A stretch of DNA of 64,000 nt from Plasmopara viticola. Lineage: Eukaryota; Oomycota; Peronosporomycetes; Peronosporales; Peronosporaceae. The notes beneath the pieces are model-generated. The model was not told the origin of the DNA. It made no database searches and saw nothing but the letters and a program-made list of their open reading frames with translations. Below are positions 23,601 through 35,505 of this stretch, piece after piece. The stretch lies in NCBI GenBank assembly GCA_001695595.3, contig MBPM02000087.1, forward strand, positions 124,001 to 188,000, in the 5' to 3' direction. The position numbers and the translations under genes were made by a program. Positions within the stretch are counted from its first letter, which is position 1, and the number at the start of each line of letters is the position of its first letter.

Positions 23601-26600
23601 ACACTTAGAGGTCCTCGTATTGCTTACGTGAGGCTCTGGGTGCACCTGCTGGGGTCCATGTCATGTGAGGTCTATTAATTCTATGCATCGTTAAGGTCGG
23701 AGGAAAAACATCCAACTTATTTCAACGAAAGGCAAAATGGTTGTCATTTGTAAAAGCGTAACTTCTGTGTTTAATATAACATTGGTAAGGTCAGTGTGAC
23801 CGCCGATGGACTTTTATGTAACTCAGACTATAAGTTGAACTATAAAGCAGGGTTGATAGCTCTTGCGCCAGTCGGATTTATAATACAATAATGAGGGTGC
23901 TAGCTCATAATTTTCGCTGCAATGTTAAATACTGGCGGAGATGGTAAGTATAAGGGCTTCATATTTCAACAGCGATTTCATCTGAACCACGATGAAATAT
24001 TAGACGGTCTACCCCACTATAGGATGGATCTGGCAAGTTTATCACGAGAGTTGATCTAAGAGATAAAGACCTGAAGTGCGATATGTATCTGGTGGCAAAA
24101 AATTCTAGATAGCGGTCATGTTGGCTGAGCGTCAAGTAGTTCCTGGATCTTCAAAACACATCGGTGGTCACACATGTACCGAAGCATGGTCAAGTAGAGA
24201 ACTGATGCGAGTATTAAAGAGGCAGTCTCAAAGCTCATAAGCTGGTCCCTCGTCAGTACTGGCGAACCCTCTAAAGTTAATCTGCCTCAATTTTGTGTTT
24301 GACTTTACGAGCACGGGCACAGTGATTTCCGTGTTTTACGTATGCATTAAGAGCCGTTTTATATAATAAAGCCAAAAAATACGCATCAAGGCTATTTTGA
24401 AAACAGCCTTAAAAAATTATGGCCTTTTGATTACCATAGTCTTCAATAAGATTCCACAGTATTTAGTAGACACTGTTCGAGCCATCGGAAGCCCCTTTTC
24501 GGGTGCCAACAGCAAAATATCCTTCGAAGAAGAATCAATTGTGCTTGATAGAAGACACTGCACCTAGCGTCTTCAAGCTACCGAAACCCTGGGACCAGGT
24601 TCCAAAACCTTCACTAGACTATAAAGCTTTTTCGGTCAGTGGGCCGTCCATTCGGATGCACCAAGACGACTTAAGCAGTTCAATTTAATCATCTACAGAA
24701 AAAATTTACTTATCTGCGGCATTTAAAAAAATCTGCTGACTCTATAAAGCACAAAAGCTTCTGGAATTAGTGAGGGAGAGGATCAGATTAATAGCTCTTT
24801 TAAATCGGTGATGTTAAATCGGTTTTGATTCTTTTTTTTACTAACTTTCGCGAAGAGAAAGTAGTATATAATAAGCAGGGGATGCGATTGTACCCTTTTT
24901 AGCGCTCAATTAACAGGAAAGGGAAGTCAACAATGGATGGCAAATATTGTTAGGTAATGAGGAACACATTTTCGAGAAGGAGTAAATCGTGTAATTAATA
25001 GGAAAAGGTAATGAAACGCTGACTTATTTGACTCGAAAAATTTATGGGTCGGCGTTCTCCATTGACCTCCCCATCGCAATGCCAACACACCCATCACTTA
25101 ATGTGGAGCGTATTGAAAGATATTTTGGTCGAGTCTCGTGTTAGTCCTTAGGTGCCCAGCACCACTTTAGAGCGTCCTGTCCGCGTCGGCCTAGACGGTA
25201 AAGCGAGGACGGGTAACATTTAGCTTTTCGGTATCGGTCATTAGGGTTGAGAGACTGCGTGTGCATAAGGATTGGATGGCGTGGTTCCACGTGGTTCCAC
25301 AAGGCTGAGCGCTTTGAGTGTCCGGTCGAGACCGGAGACCACCGTGATGAAAAGCGACAGATTCCTGTAATGGGGACATCTAGCGCCTAGACGCCAAACT
25401 TTCAATTCAATTCAAAATTTAATGGACCATTGGCCTTACAAGTCCATTTTTTTCAGAATTCCGGGATTGCAGAAACAGACCGTAACCTTATCGCCGGGAC
25501 CGACAGTTAGGACAACTCAATCACATTCTACGATCGCAAAAGAGCCGCTCTGCCTAGTTAAAAGCGCAAAGCCGAAACGAGAGCATCGTCCCTATCGCTC
25601 TTCAGCTGCCAAAGTCAGCAGCACTTTTATGTCGAGTGCAAAGATGCAGCAGCGCTAATACGACTTTTGTGAGGTGCTTTGCTCATTTTGCGTCACAGAG
25701 CCTGTGGTAGCCATTGGAACGGCTGCAGCACGACTATAGAAAAATTGATGCGATTTGAACTCATAAACATTTGTGTGTAAGACGTGGTCTTCTGGCTGCT
25801 CGCTGGGGTATGGAAGGAGCCATTCCATACCCACGCTTGTCATTTTGCCAAAGCCGAGACATCTAGGAGATGGGTATCCCCGACCTACCAAGCGAGCGAG
25901 CTGCACTTTAAACCCACGGACATAAAGTGCCAGTTAACTTTTCGGGCTGTATTGCCCCGAAAATAACCTATCTCAAGATAGTTTTTTCAATTAACTTGCG
26001 GCGGTGACATTTTTCCTGTCCACTCTTGTCTACGGACTGCTTAGAACTTTCAGCATACATTGATACAGTGTTTGGAGCATGCGCATACTTGCCAGAGGCC
26101 GTACTAAAGCAGTGGGAGCCAAATTACATCCATTGATGTCACGCGAGGAGTGACATTCATAAAATTATCGTGGCGCGTGAAGTAGGTGAGCATAATCCTC
26201 GGCGCTATGATCTAGATCGGCCGAGTTTAACAATTTGAATGGTCCTCCTCATTCTCGACAGATCTGTAGTGTAACGGAACGATGACTTGCGTCGGTTTAC
26301 GGAGACGAGCAATACACATAACCTTACATACAACGCGTTATCAACTACGGCAGCTGGACCCCACCACAAAAGTGTCGTTTTCTGACTACCTCGTGGTCCC
26401 TCATTATAGTTACCGCAGCAACAATGTTGGCCAAGGTAGGGTATTTGCACCTAAAAATCACGATCATTTTTATCTTTTCAAATGAGACCTCCAACATCGT
26501 CGATGAGTTTGACATTCTGGAGAGACGAGATTGTATCGACAGCGTTGTCAATAACTGAAGGCGTCTTTGGACCACCGGGAGAACGGTAGTCGCAGTGGAG

Positions 26601-27327
26601 TGAGATTTTTTTTCTTTTCTGCTACCGCTCACTAGCGGGTTAACTCGTAAAACTCGTTGTGCACGTCACAAGTGCAGCCTTTGTGACAGCCTAAATTGCA
26701 AAGGCCGATTTTGGTGCAGAGACACGCGTTAAATTCAGAGCAATTTTCTTTGGTGCGTGCTACGCATCGAAAATTAATCGGTCCAACCGGAAGCCTTCTT
26801 TTCTGCCTGTCAACTCATTATGGCCGGACCGATTTAGCCGATAGAAGTCAAAGGAAAAGATAGCGCTCAAAACTCTTCTACTGGATGTGGTTCGAGTCTA
26901 TGTGGAACGGATGTAACGGGCCGTAACATAAAGAGGTAATAGCCGGCTTAGCAAACAAAATAGATTCTCAAAAGAATGGTGGACATCGAATTTTAAAACG
27001 GTTTGCATATTGAGGTATTCCGAAGATTATCGAAATAGACATTCTTGAGCTGTCAATCTATTATAAAAACGAGCTACAAAAAGAAAATAAAATTGATAGA
27101 GAAAAGCCCGATATCAGAAGTATGAAAAAGTGCAAATAATCTTATTTTGTAGGGTTTGGAAAACTTCTGAGCAATTGTAAGACAACGAATCTAAATTGTG
27201 TATATTTAGAATTATTAAAATAAGATTAACATTGTATCGGAAAAACTATACTATTTGTTGAAATGCTTAATCATGGGCTATCAAAGCACAAACGTGAAGT
27301 GCAAATACTAGAAGAACGTGCTGATAG
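23601..27327. other. Gene-poor interval
   Basis: No gene is supported. A frame at 24503-24688 (61 residues, proline- and lysine-rich) and others at 25422-25658 and 26205-26632 look mildly coding but have no domain and mostly no ATG start. The motif GTGACCGCCGATGG at 23798 recurs at 38911 and 46635 and marks an older dispersed repeat. Confidence 0.45.
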
Positions 27328-27340
27328 ATAGACAGGTAGT

Positions 27341-27653
27341 AATGTAATGTATTACGTTACCGCGTTGCCAAGTTATGCACGTGCTAGGCTCAGTCTGGCT
27401 AGTCCACGGCATAGAGTGGTGTCCGCATACGTCAGATCTCGTTCGGCGGGCAGTGCAGCCAGCACCGAGGTCGTGAGGGTCTTCCATTATTTTGCTTAGC
27501 TCTGACTTGGTAAGAGCCCAGGTGGCGCCCGGTGCTGGAGACCGTCGAGACTCATTAGAGACCTGCAGATGCCCGAGAGCACCTGCCCGAAGCGCGCGAG
27601 CATTTAGCCCCCGCGCTTGAAAGGAGGGCGTCACCCCAACCTTCTCCAAGCTA
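27341..27653 (-). mobile_element. SINE-like element, copy 2, with target-site duplication
   Basis: The 313-bp element is flanked by a perfect 13-bp duplication, ATAGACAGGTAGT, at 27328-27340 and 27654-27666. Read on the minus strand it starts with a GGTTGGGGTGACGCC head and ends in an AT-rich AATACATTACATT tail, the arrangement expected of target-primed reverse transcription. It lies about 200 bases beyond the 3' end of the intact reductase gene. No protein is encoded; the open frame crossing it is not a gene. Confidence 0.88.
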
Positions 27654-27857
27654 ATAGACAGGTAGTGAATCTCAAAAACAAAATTGCACTTACAATACAT
27701 TCTCGACAATACATGCACCCCGGGCGCAAAAGTAATATTTGGCAAAAACAATGATAAATGTGTGGATTCGTATCTAAGAAATAAGGCCACGTCGAGTAAT
27801 CTACCAATTTTCAAGTAGCAATACTTAAACAATTACTTTACTAAACCCATTAATTGC

Positions 27858-30005
27858 TTACCAGCTGAAAACTTCCTTGTGAAAATCATAGCCACAATCG
27901 CGAGCAAGTTTCTGTGCCTCGACTGTCATGGTTGGTGGGCCACAGGCTACAACTGTCACTTTACGACCATTAAAGCGACTTGTGTTGATTAATTCATCAA
28001 GAATGGCGTGGCCCCCACGGTACGACAAAGTCTCCCCGTTCGCACGCGTGACCACGCCGTTGGTGCGAGCATTCGACACATGAATCATCCAGTTGGCGTG
28101 GAATGGAGCTGCCACGTTATTGCCTACAATGGCTGTATTAGGATCCTGAATGTTCGCTGACGTTGCGTGGTTCAATTGCGTGGTTGATGGCAAGAACTGG
28201 TCCATCATCAAAAGGTCCTCAGGCTCGCGTACCGACCACAGGACGAACCAATTGGCTGTCTTGGCGCCCATGTTCGATGATTTGACTGCTTTCGGAAACA
28301 GACGCGTCTGGTTAATCAAACTCATCATTGGAGTTATACCAACGCCTCCAGCAATGAGTACCACCGCGTCATACTTTTCCACATCCAGAGACATCTTGCC
28401 AAATGGACCACACAGATTGGCCGAAAGTTCTTGTTGCGAACCCGCGATTTTGAATAACTTGCGTGTGAACGAGCCGCTCTTCATTGCTTTAATCGTAAAG
28501 CCAATAGACTTGCCGTCAGGCGTGACGATAGCAGAGAACGGATGCCACTGCATTGCCGAGACGGCTGGAAGACGCACAAAGAAGTACGAGCCAGGGTTGA
28601 TTTTCATAGCCATCTTGCCGGATATTGAAGTCGAATTTAGTACAAGAGTAGTCGAATTCGAGCTAGAGTGGACGGTCGCAGAAACCTTGTACGACCTCGT
28701 GAAAGCGCTCGACCAACGGTACAATACCCCGAGTGCGCACAAGCCAAGAGGAACACACAGTGCAAGCCCAATTAACTTGGGTGAGTGAAGAATCGAAAAG
28801 ACAAAACCAACGATCGCGAGCACTCGATGCGTGTAGTAAAAGACTTCAAAGAACAGGCGACGAATGTACTCGAGTGAGAGCAAAAACATGGCAATGAAGC
28901 AGATAAAGGCAACCAAGCCATATACTGGCGTCACTTCGCCAAATTTCTCATTCAGCGTGACACTGACAACGTCACTCGCTTGGATGACGTGGACCAGCAC
29001 GGCAACAGTCAGGGCAAGACCAAGCCAGCGGTGAAACTTGACAATACGCTCAAAAGAGCTGCCAAAAAGTATCGACCATAGAGGTAAGCGCGCAACCGGC
29101 AGAATGAGAAACATGAGGATCAATAGACTCACTTGACCCGATCTGACGTAAGTTTCCTCATTGTCCAGTAGGACAATCAGTACAACCAAAGCAGCAATGA
29201 AAATGAGCATCACGAGCAGCTCGCCAAAGTGAAGATCAGCCACGGCCTGCCACACCAACGTATGCGGCATGGCCACACGCTCGTTCGTCACCAATTTCAC
29301 AGGAGGTCGAGCTACCGTCCGATGCAAGAGAAGCTTGCCCAGAGGCGACGACTTGAGGCCGAGTGTAAGCAAGAGACCACACACAGCCATGATACCAAAG
29401 GCAGTGCCGCCCACAATAGCCGGACAGTTCTTGTCGTCACACCACGGCGCGTTCGCGCTCGAACTGATGGTCGTACTGGCGGTGCTCGAGCCAGCTGTGG
29501 CAGCAGCGGCGATATTAAAGCTCGCAGCCCCGTTAGTACCGCTCGCGTGCGAGGAAATAGGCCACGATGTGCCATATGCCCAGATATAATCTGTCGCGTC
29601 CGTGGCCGAGATGGCAACGTCCGTACTAGAGGCGGCTGCCAGCGTACGCTGAAAGCTAAAGCTCATGTTCGTACTACTGGCTGTGCCAGTCACAAAAGAA
29701 GACGTACTCTCCTCCGTCACGGCGCTGCTACTGTAGCCACCTAACACATAGGACGTCGGAGCGCCGTCGTCTTTGAAAAACATCATGACGTTCGCTGCTG
29801 GACTGCTCACCATACTGGAGCCTCGCGACGGACCGACAGCAAACCACGCCGCCGAAGCAGCGACCGAAGTGTCGAGCTGATATTCGATGCAAACTTCGTC
29901 GCCGTCGATCAAGGCACGCATAAAGATGGGACTATCACCGAGACGCGTGCCCGAGAGCGCTTGAAACGCGGCGCTTGAACAGATGTTGGCATTGGAGACG
30001 GCCAT
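27858..30005 (-). CDS. DOMON/ferric-reductase transmembrane oxidoreductase, copy 2 (intact)
   Basis: This 715-residue single-exon protein has an N-terminal DOMON-like region (about 15-175, with AAWFAVG at 52-58), a first membrane helix (about 195-216), and a ferric-reductase core of five to six helices (about 262-430). The heme ligands are the two His-X13-His pairs H325/H339 and H393/H407. The FAD motif HPFSAI is at 488-493, the nucleotide motif GGVGITP at 553-559, and CGPP at 688-691; it ends in FSW. It should pass electrons from cytosolic NADPH through FAD and two hemes to the outer face, reducing ferric or cupric ions or oxygen. No EF-hands are seen, so it is closer to ferric reductases than to calcium-regulated oxidases. 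The ATG at 30005 is used; the frame extends upstream only to TTG. A missed short first exon with a signal peptide is possible. Confidence 0.92.
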   Translation of the reverse strand: MAVSNANICSSAAFQALSGTRLGDSPIFMRALIDGDEVCIEYQLDTSVAASAAWFAVGPSRGSSMVSSPAANVMMFFKDDGAPTSYVLGGYSSSAVTEESTSSFVTGTASSTNMSFSFQRTLAAASSTDVAISATDATDYIWAYGTSWPISSHASGTNGAASFNIAAAATAGSSTASTTISSSANAPWCDDKNCPAIVGGTAFGIMAVCGLLLTLGLKSSPLGKLLLHRTVARPPVKLVTNERVAMPHTLVWQAVADLHFGELLVMLIFIAALVVLIVLLDNEETYVRSGQVSLLILMFLILPVARLPLWSILFGSSFERIVKFHRWLGLALTVAVLVHVIQASDVVSVTLNEKFGEVTPVYGLVAFICFIAMFLLSLEYIRRLFFEVFYYTHRVLAIVGFVFSILHSPKLIGLALCVPLGLCALGVLYRWSSAFTRSYKVSATVHSSSNSTTLVLNSTSISGKMAMKINPGSYFFVRLPAVSAMQWHPFSAIVTPDGKSIGFTIKAMKSGSFTRKLFKIAGSQQELSANLCGPFGKMSLDVEKYDAVVLIAGGVGITPMMSLINQTRLFPKAVKSSNMGAKTANWFVLWSVREPEDLLMMDQFLPSTTQLNHATSANIQDPNTAIVGNNVAAPFHANWMIHVSNARTNGVVTRANGETLSYRGGHAILDELINTSRFNGRKVTVVACGPPTMTVEAQKLARDCGYDFHKEVFSW

Positions 30006-32482
30006 AGTGTGTGAGGAAGAGTCCAAATTCGATAATCAAGTCGAGGACAGGGAGGGGAAGCGAAATCTGATGGATGGACACGACCGAGATGAAGCTATTG
30101 TGGCCGTGGAGATTGAAGTGGAGAGGATGGACCAGATAGAAAGGAGCTGCTTGGTAGGACACGATTACGCCCGTTGGCTGGAAGGACACGATCACGCACA
30201 CTGGCTAGAAGGACACCACGGTGGAATTTCTCTCTAGTGATTAAGGCTAGGGATGATCGTAACATATGGTTTACTGCGTGATCGTCACAGCACTATATCG
30301 CTAATTAATTTGGATCAGATGACAACAGAAGTGGCGCTAAGACCTCGGAATCCATAAAACCAGCCCATTTGGTGTGAAAGCAGGTGAAGGCCTTCAATGA
30401 CGCGCGAAACTTTTTGCTCTGCGTCTTATCTTGTACATCTTATAAGCTTATGGTGTCACGATGACGATGATTTTATTGGATGAGTCAATACTTAGAATGT
30501 TCGATTTATAGATTGAATACTGCCACGGCTTGGCCACCGTGTTTGACACTCCGTGGAATGGACACGCCCATCTCATATTTTAAACATTTACAGATGTAAT
30601 ATAATGTGATAGAGTATTCATGGTGTCCAAACTGGCTATGAATGGCTCTATCATGGGTTCAATCACTCGGTCATTATACCGGTATCAGCATAGTTAAATC
30701 TAATATTTTATATTAGACGTCGCTAACCCTTGCGATATGTGTGCAGGGCCATGTTAGTAACATGAAAGGCTTAGGTGATTGCGCTTTATGAAAAGAAGCG
30801 GTGTCCGCTACTTAGTGCTTACCAAAATTTAGAACGATAACCAACGCAAATTTATATTAATTAGAGGAATACCGTATGTAAAGGGAGCTCTCACATAAAA
30901 AGTGTCTTGCGCCATCCAAGCGATGGAATCTAAATTCGACCTAATTCTACTTACGCCATACACAATTTTATTGACAGTGGTCTGGCCATGTACGTGTGAA
31001 CCCACACCAATCCACTTTGAACAGTGTGGCATGGACTCGATGTAGAACAATATCAGTTGTCAGAACAGCAATCACCACAAGTATAGGTAATGGAATAAAA
31101 ACACGAGACATGCAACACCCAATATACGAAGTATAAAACTACTGGTATACCCAAGCTTCAGGGGCTGCCAGGGTCAACGTATCATAGTAGCTTAGTTGTG
31201 GATGGAGCTGGAGTCCCGATGGCGTTTAAACTTCCGAGATTACGCCTGGGATTAATTCTATGCGTACTGATCAAAACGAGTACCTGCCATACGAACATTG
31301 TCAGAGGTGCCGTCAAATGATAGTGTGCTACTATGATTATGTCATGATAAATTCAGTAGCACATTTTTTTACCATTCACTTGAAGAATACTCAATTTGCA
31401 CATGTCAATGAAACGACTACACTTTGTTCGGTCACGGCAACGTGCACGTATCATATTTTTCATAATAATGTAGTATTATATCAAGCACGTGGAGCCGCCA
31501 ACAACGTGATGAGTAAGCTTTCTGAAAATAAATATAACGTTTGAAGGATCATTACGATGCCCATAGGTTTCCATTGAAACGCTCTCTCGGCCTATGATTG
31601 GCTGTGGCTAATACAACTTGTAATATTATGGAGATTGATAGGCAAAGACGCAAAAAGCAGGTTCTTGTCATTCATGTCAAATGCTACGTCGTTGACGAGA
31701 TCAATCCTCTATTCACAATAATTCTCTTTTAAAGATGGTAGGGACCGAAATGTCATCCACTTAATTTATTTGATTGGGCCACTCAGTCTGTCTCAAACAT
31801 GGTTCGTTCGACTGTGAAAAGTGCATTCTGGGGTGGACAGCGCGACGTCATTTAGTAGGTAGGCTTCCATGCTTTTGATTCTGAGTGACGAAGTACGAGA
31901 GGAATCTAATTGTTTTTAAATCCAGTAGAAAAAATCATAAATTTTGTGCTGCTCTAGCTTGGCTTTCATGTCCTCTGTCAAGTCTCGGATGAATGACAGA
32001 TAAGGTAAACCCCAAGGTGCAGGATCAGCAGCTCAAATGACTGAGCCAATCCTGATCCTCTCCCTGTACCGTCTGCAAACTCGACTACGTTTCGAGTGTT
32101 CAAAGTGAAGGACAATACATTAAATGCCACCTATGCGGCGTCTTCAAAGGAGCATACCAGCCGATTTTGTTTCGCTTTTGCTGAAAGAAGAATATTTAGA
32201 TGCGTTACGCGCAGCACGCCTAGCACCGTGATAAGCAATAACTCCTTTATATGATATAACGTAGTCAATACCTTTTGATTTAAGATTTAGGTTCTGCAAT
32301 GAAACTTTTTTGCGTTTTTGCTCTTCGATCTCGAAACAATACTTTTTTTACCCACAGCCAATCATATGCCGAAAACTTTGGGTAGGGGTTCTGTATGGCA
32401 CAAAAAAATTAATGGGCATCGCTATCATTCCCAGAGCTGAACCCGAATCCATTTTCAAATTTTAACAAACTTTGAATTTGAA
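30006..32482. other. Gene-poor interval
   Basis: The first 170 bases are the 5' flank of the reductase gene and match the flank of copy 1 only loosely. A GA-rich tract with repeats of GGAAGGACACGAT-type units lies at 30120-30225. A 94-residue ATG-started frame at 31260-31544 has no recognisable domain. The rest shows nothing I can name. Confidence 0.45.
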
Positions 32483-33838
32483 ATGCTATGAGGGACTTGA
32501 GCTCATGATTTTCTAGTGTGCAGTATCCGCATGAATAGCTAATCAGAAATTAAGTGATACCTCGTTAAGAGATTGGACTTAGATGTTTAAGTTGGTAAAA
32601 GATGACGGGGGCGGCAACCTTGTACTCAACATTTACTATCTGATCAATATGAAGGTGTCCTTCAAGTCGACAAGCTTATTATGGAGTCGTAACGAAGAGA
32701 AAAGCAAGTCGCTAAGTTTATATGCTTAGGCTCATCTCAGAAGCCACAAGTGCGCTGTGTAGTCGCTCTTAGGGGATACGAAGGCCTTTCATGCGAACAA
32801 AAGCTTCTAGCAATACCAAAAGCGGCGCGCAATGTATTTAGTCTTGTTGAATGAACATTTATTATGAAAATGGTGTAAAAGACTTATCTGATATCGTTCT
32901 CGTGTGTGACCGGACATAGCATACATATCTGCTAGAAATTGCTGTGGTTTAGAGGGGGGCTTACTGCATTACGGACGCGGAAAATGCTCTGCATAGTCAT
33001 TTGATGATCGATTTATCAGCATTCGTCGAAAGCTCGATTAATCAATCGAATTATGTAGCGCATTCGGTGCGACATTTTATGCCCAATGCTTCTAGATTAC
33101 TGACCTACCCTACATCGGGCGTTGATGGCCGGGCATGCTAAAACGAAAAGTAAGAGTCGAAAGCTTTAAACGAGGGATAGTAGTATAGCCTATGCCCCTG
33201 CAAGAAGGTTTAACAGAAAAGTGAAAGAGATTAACACCATAAACAAGACGGTTTGTGTGCTATTGGACATCTAAAGTCTAACAACATTGTATTGTATTGT
33301 ATTACGTTATCGCGTTGCCAAGTTATGCACGTGCTAGGCTCTATGGCTAGTCCACGGCATAGAGTGGTGTCCGCATACGTCGAGTCTCGTTCGGCGGGCA
33401 GTGCAACCAGCACCGAGGCCGTGAGGGTCTTCCATTATTTTGTGTACTTCTGACTTGGTAAGAGCCCAGGTGCGCCCTAGTGCTGGAGACCGTCGCGTCG
33501 AGGGTGAGACTCGTTAGAGACCTGCAGATGCCCGAGAGCACCTGCCCGAAGCGCGCGAGCATTTAGCCCCCGCGCTTGGAAGGAGGGCGTCACCCCAACC
33601 TTTTCCGAAAAGTCTAACAACATATCTTATATTTATGTCAAGACGCAAAAAAAGTACCGCGAGAAAGTATGCCATAATTTGCTTCTCACGACGTGCATCT
33701 TACTTTCGTCCTTATAAAATTACAATTCATCAAATCGCAAGTAATATTATTATAAATTGAACGAATAATTTTGTTATATTTACGGTGTTGTGTAATAAGT
33801 TTTGAAATTATAGTGTTGGATAATTTCGTTACAGCCTG
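32483..33838 (-). repeat. Dispersed repeat, copy 1 (with nested SINE)
   Basis: The reverse complement of this segment matches 43477-44866 in order along its length. Shared blocks include CAGGCTGTAAC, CTTGCGATTTGATGAA, TATGGCATACTTTCTCGCGG, GATGTA.GGTAGGTCAGTAATCTA, TATGCTGT.TCCGGTCACACAC and TCACCATCGTAAACATCTAAG-like sequence. The copies are diverged and carry small indels, so the element is old. No protein motif could be read; it could be a long LTR, a non-autonomous transposon or a segment of a larger one. The SINE at 33288-33608 is inserted into this copy only. Confidence 0.8.
33288..33608 (-). mobile_element. SINE-like element, copy 3, with target-site duplication
   Basis: The 321-bp element is flanked by a perfect 15-bp duplication, AAAGTCTAACAACAT, at 33273-33287 and 33609-33623. 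On the minus strand the 3' tail is a clear pentamer array (AATAC repeated), next to the duplication. The head ends at the same CCTTTTCCGAA boundary as copy 1. The perfect duplication and clean tail suggest a fairly recent insertion. Confidence 0.9.
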
Positions 33839-34280
33839 CTTCCGTTTTTTAACAGTGATTTCGGAGTCAATTGTACTAAAAACGGATGAATAGTCACCGA
33901 TTCGTGAAATCGGCAGAAGCGTAGAACGCCACATCAATGCACCACTGGATGCGGCTGCGTTTCATGAGTCTAACCCATGTTTTACTTCCCCGCCTTCTGC
34001 TTTCAATCCCGAGTTAATTGGTGACGTGAAGCTATCACTCCAATTTTGTGCGACATCTGGGTGCTCGATGACATGCCTCGTCAACATGAAGAGGCCTCAG
34101 TCCTGAACGAACACCTCAAACCGTCCAGCGCCTACCCCCAAGCATCGTCGATGCAGTACCCTTCTCCATATTCTGCCCGGACAAGGTGGCACTTCTTTCG
34201 TGAAGTGTGAAGAAAGTTCGAGTGAATGGCGTAATAGTATTTCTGCCTGCAGACGCAATCGGGCATCGTTGTTTTAATCT

Positions 34281-35505
34281 TACCAACACGAGTCGTTGAC
34301 CAGCCATTTGAATGATGGAACTATTTCGGTCTCTCCATTTTATCGCATCGCCAATGCTGTGCCTACTGGTGACGCTCAAGAGCGAAGAGCCATCGATTAT
34401 GCCGTTGGGTTTCTGGTGAATGACCAGTTCGATGTTCTCAAGTACATGGTTGCGCGAACGGTCACTAATCCGTCAGTGAAGGAGAAACTGCTCGTTAAGA
34501 TGGAGTTCAACGCGGCTTATCGAAAGTACGGCTTCGACGCACGCATCAAGAGTGCAGAACGACGATGTGCGCTTCACGATCTCAAGTTTGGTCTCTCCGC
34601 CACTGCCGAGCACAAAACAACCGACATCTGCGCGGACTGCACGTCCATCCTTCGATTCTACACACGGTTGAAGTCGCATCTCGTGGCTGCTGCCGTTCGC
34701 ATGTCAGTGTTCACCGTGATCGACGACTGTGCACAGAAGTCCAAGTTGTTTCTCAAACATCACCTTCGCGTTGTAAACCAGCAACAGGCCATCCCACACA
34801 TCGTTGCTGGTATGAAGGAGCAGTGTACCCGACAAGGGCCACCAGACGAAGCGCTCATCATTGTGGACTTCAAAATGAAGCTGGAGCCTCTCTATTATCG
34901 TGAGAAGACGGTGGATCATTATGGCAAGAGGGGTATGAGTTGACATGGAGCCCTCGTTCAATACTTCGTATTGGATCTTGAAAGTCAGACTGCGGTCGAC
35001 CAACGGCTGTACTACGATTACCTGTCGATGGCTGACACGAAGCAATACAAAGAAGCCGTGGCGTCTGTGATCGAAGTCATTGTGATGCGTCTGAGGGTTG
35101 ACTTGCCGCACATCAAGAGGATCGGGTTCAGTCCGACAATAATACTTTCTACCAAAACACGTTCATCCATCTCCTGCTTCCGCTGGTGTCGGCCATTCAC
35201 GGAATTCAAATAACTCGCCTCGTGCACACTAAAATACAAGACGGCAAAAGCACCTTGGATGCGCATTTTGCCCTGTTGTTGACGTGATTTCGAGAAGGGA
35301 ACGACTGCAAAAAACCGACGCAAGCCGTCGTAGGTCTAACGAGCCGAGGTGGGCTCCGCAACTGCGTCGTTGAGTTGGTCACGAGTTGCTCTCCAGAAGC
35401 TGGTGAAGGCAGCAAAGTGGTCGAGAAGGCAGTGCGGCGATTTATGAAGCGCGCGAACGATTTTCAGTTCGATCCGCTGCAAGGCTAGCTGTTAGGCTCA
35501 GCCAC
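34281..35505 (+). pseudogene. Broken transposase-like gene
   Basis: A coding region begins at about 34296 and reads through motifs such as VDFKMKLEP and REKTVDHYGKRGMS. The next Trp codon has become TGA (34941-34943), but the same frame continues in HGALVQYFVLDLES to about 35120. A frameshift just before 35132 moves the sequence into another frame, where it reads SDNNTFYQN, HGIQITRLVHT and DGKSTLDAHFA. Further stops are at 35285-35287 and 35486-35488. A spaced Asp pattern of this kind, with a high-copy look in oomycete genomes, suggests a DDE-type transposon protein, but the exact superfamily is not certain. An open frame at 35508-35783 with an acidic C-terminus may be its tail in a third frame. 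Confidence 0.65.

Noticed and set aside
27308..27832. 174-residue minus-strand frame
   Set aside because: Most of it is the SINE-like element plus its target duplications; the same frame is broken in the other SINE copies.
29229..29744. 171-residue frame on the opposite strand of the reductase
   Set aside because: Also present as a shadow in copy 1 (6570-7085), but its conservation is explained by conservation of the reductase; Arg/Thr-rich with no domain.
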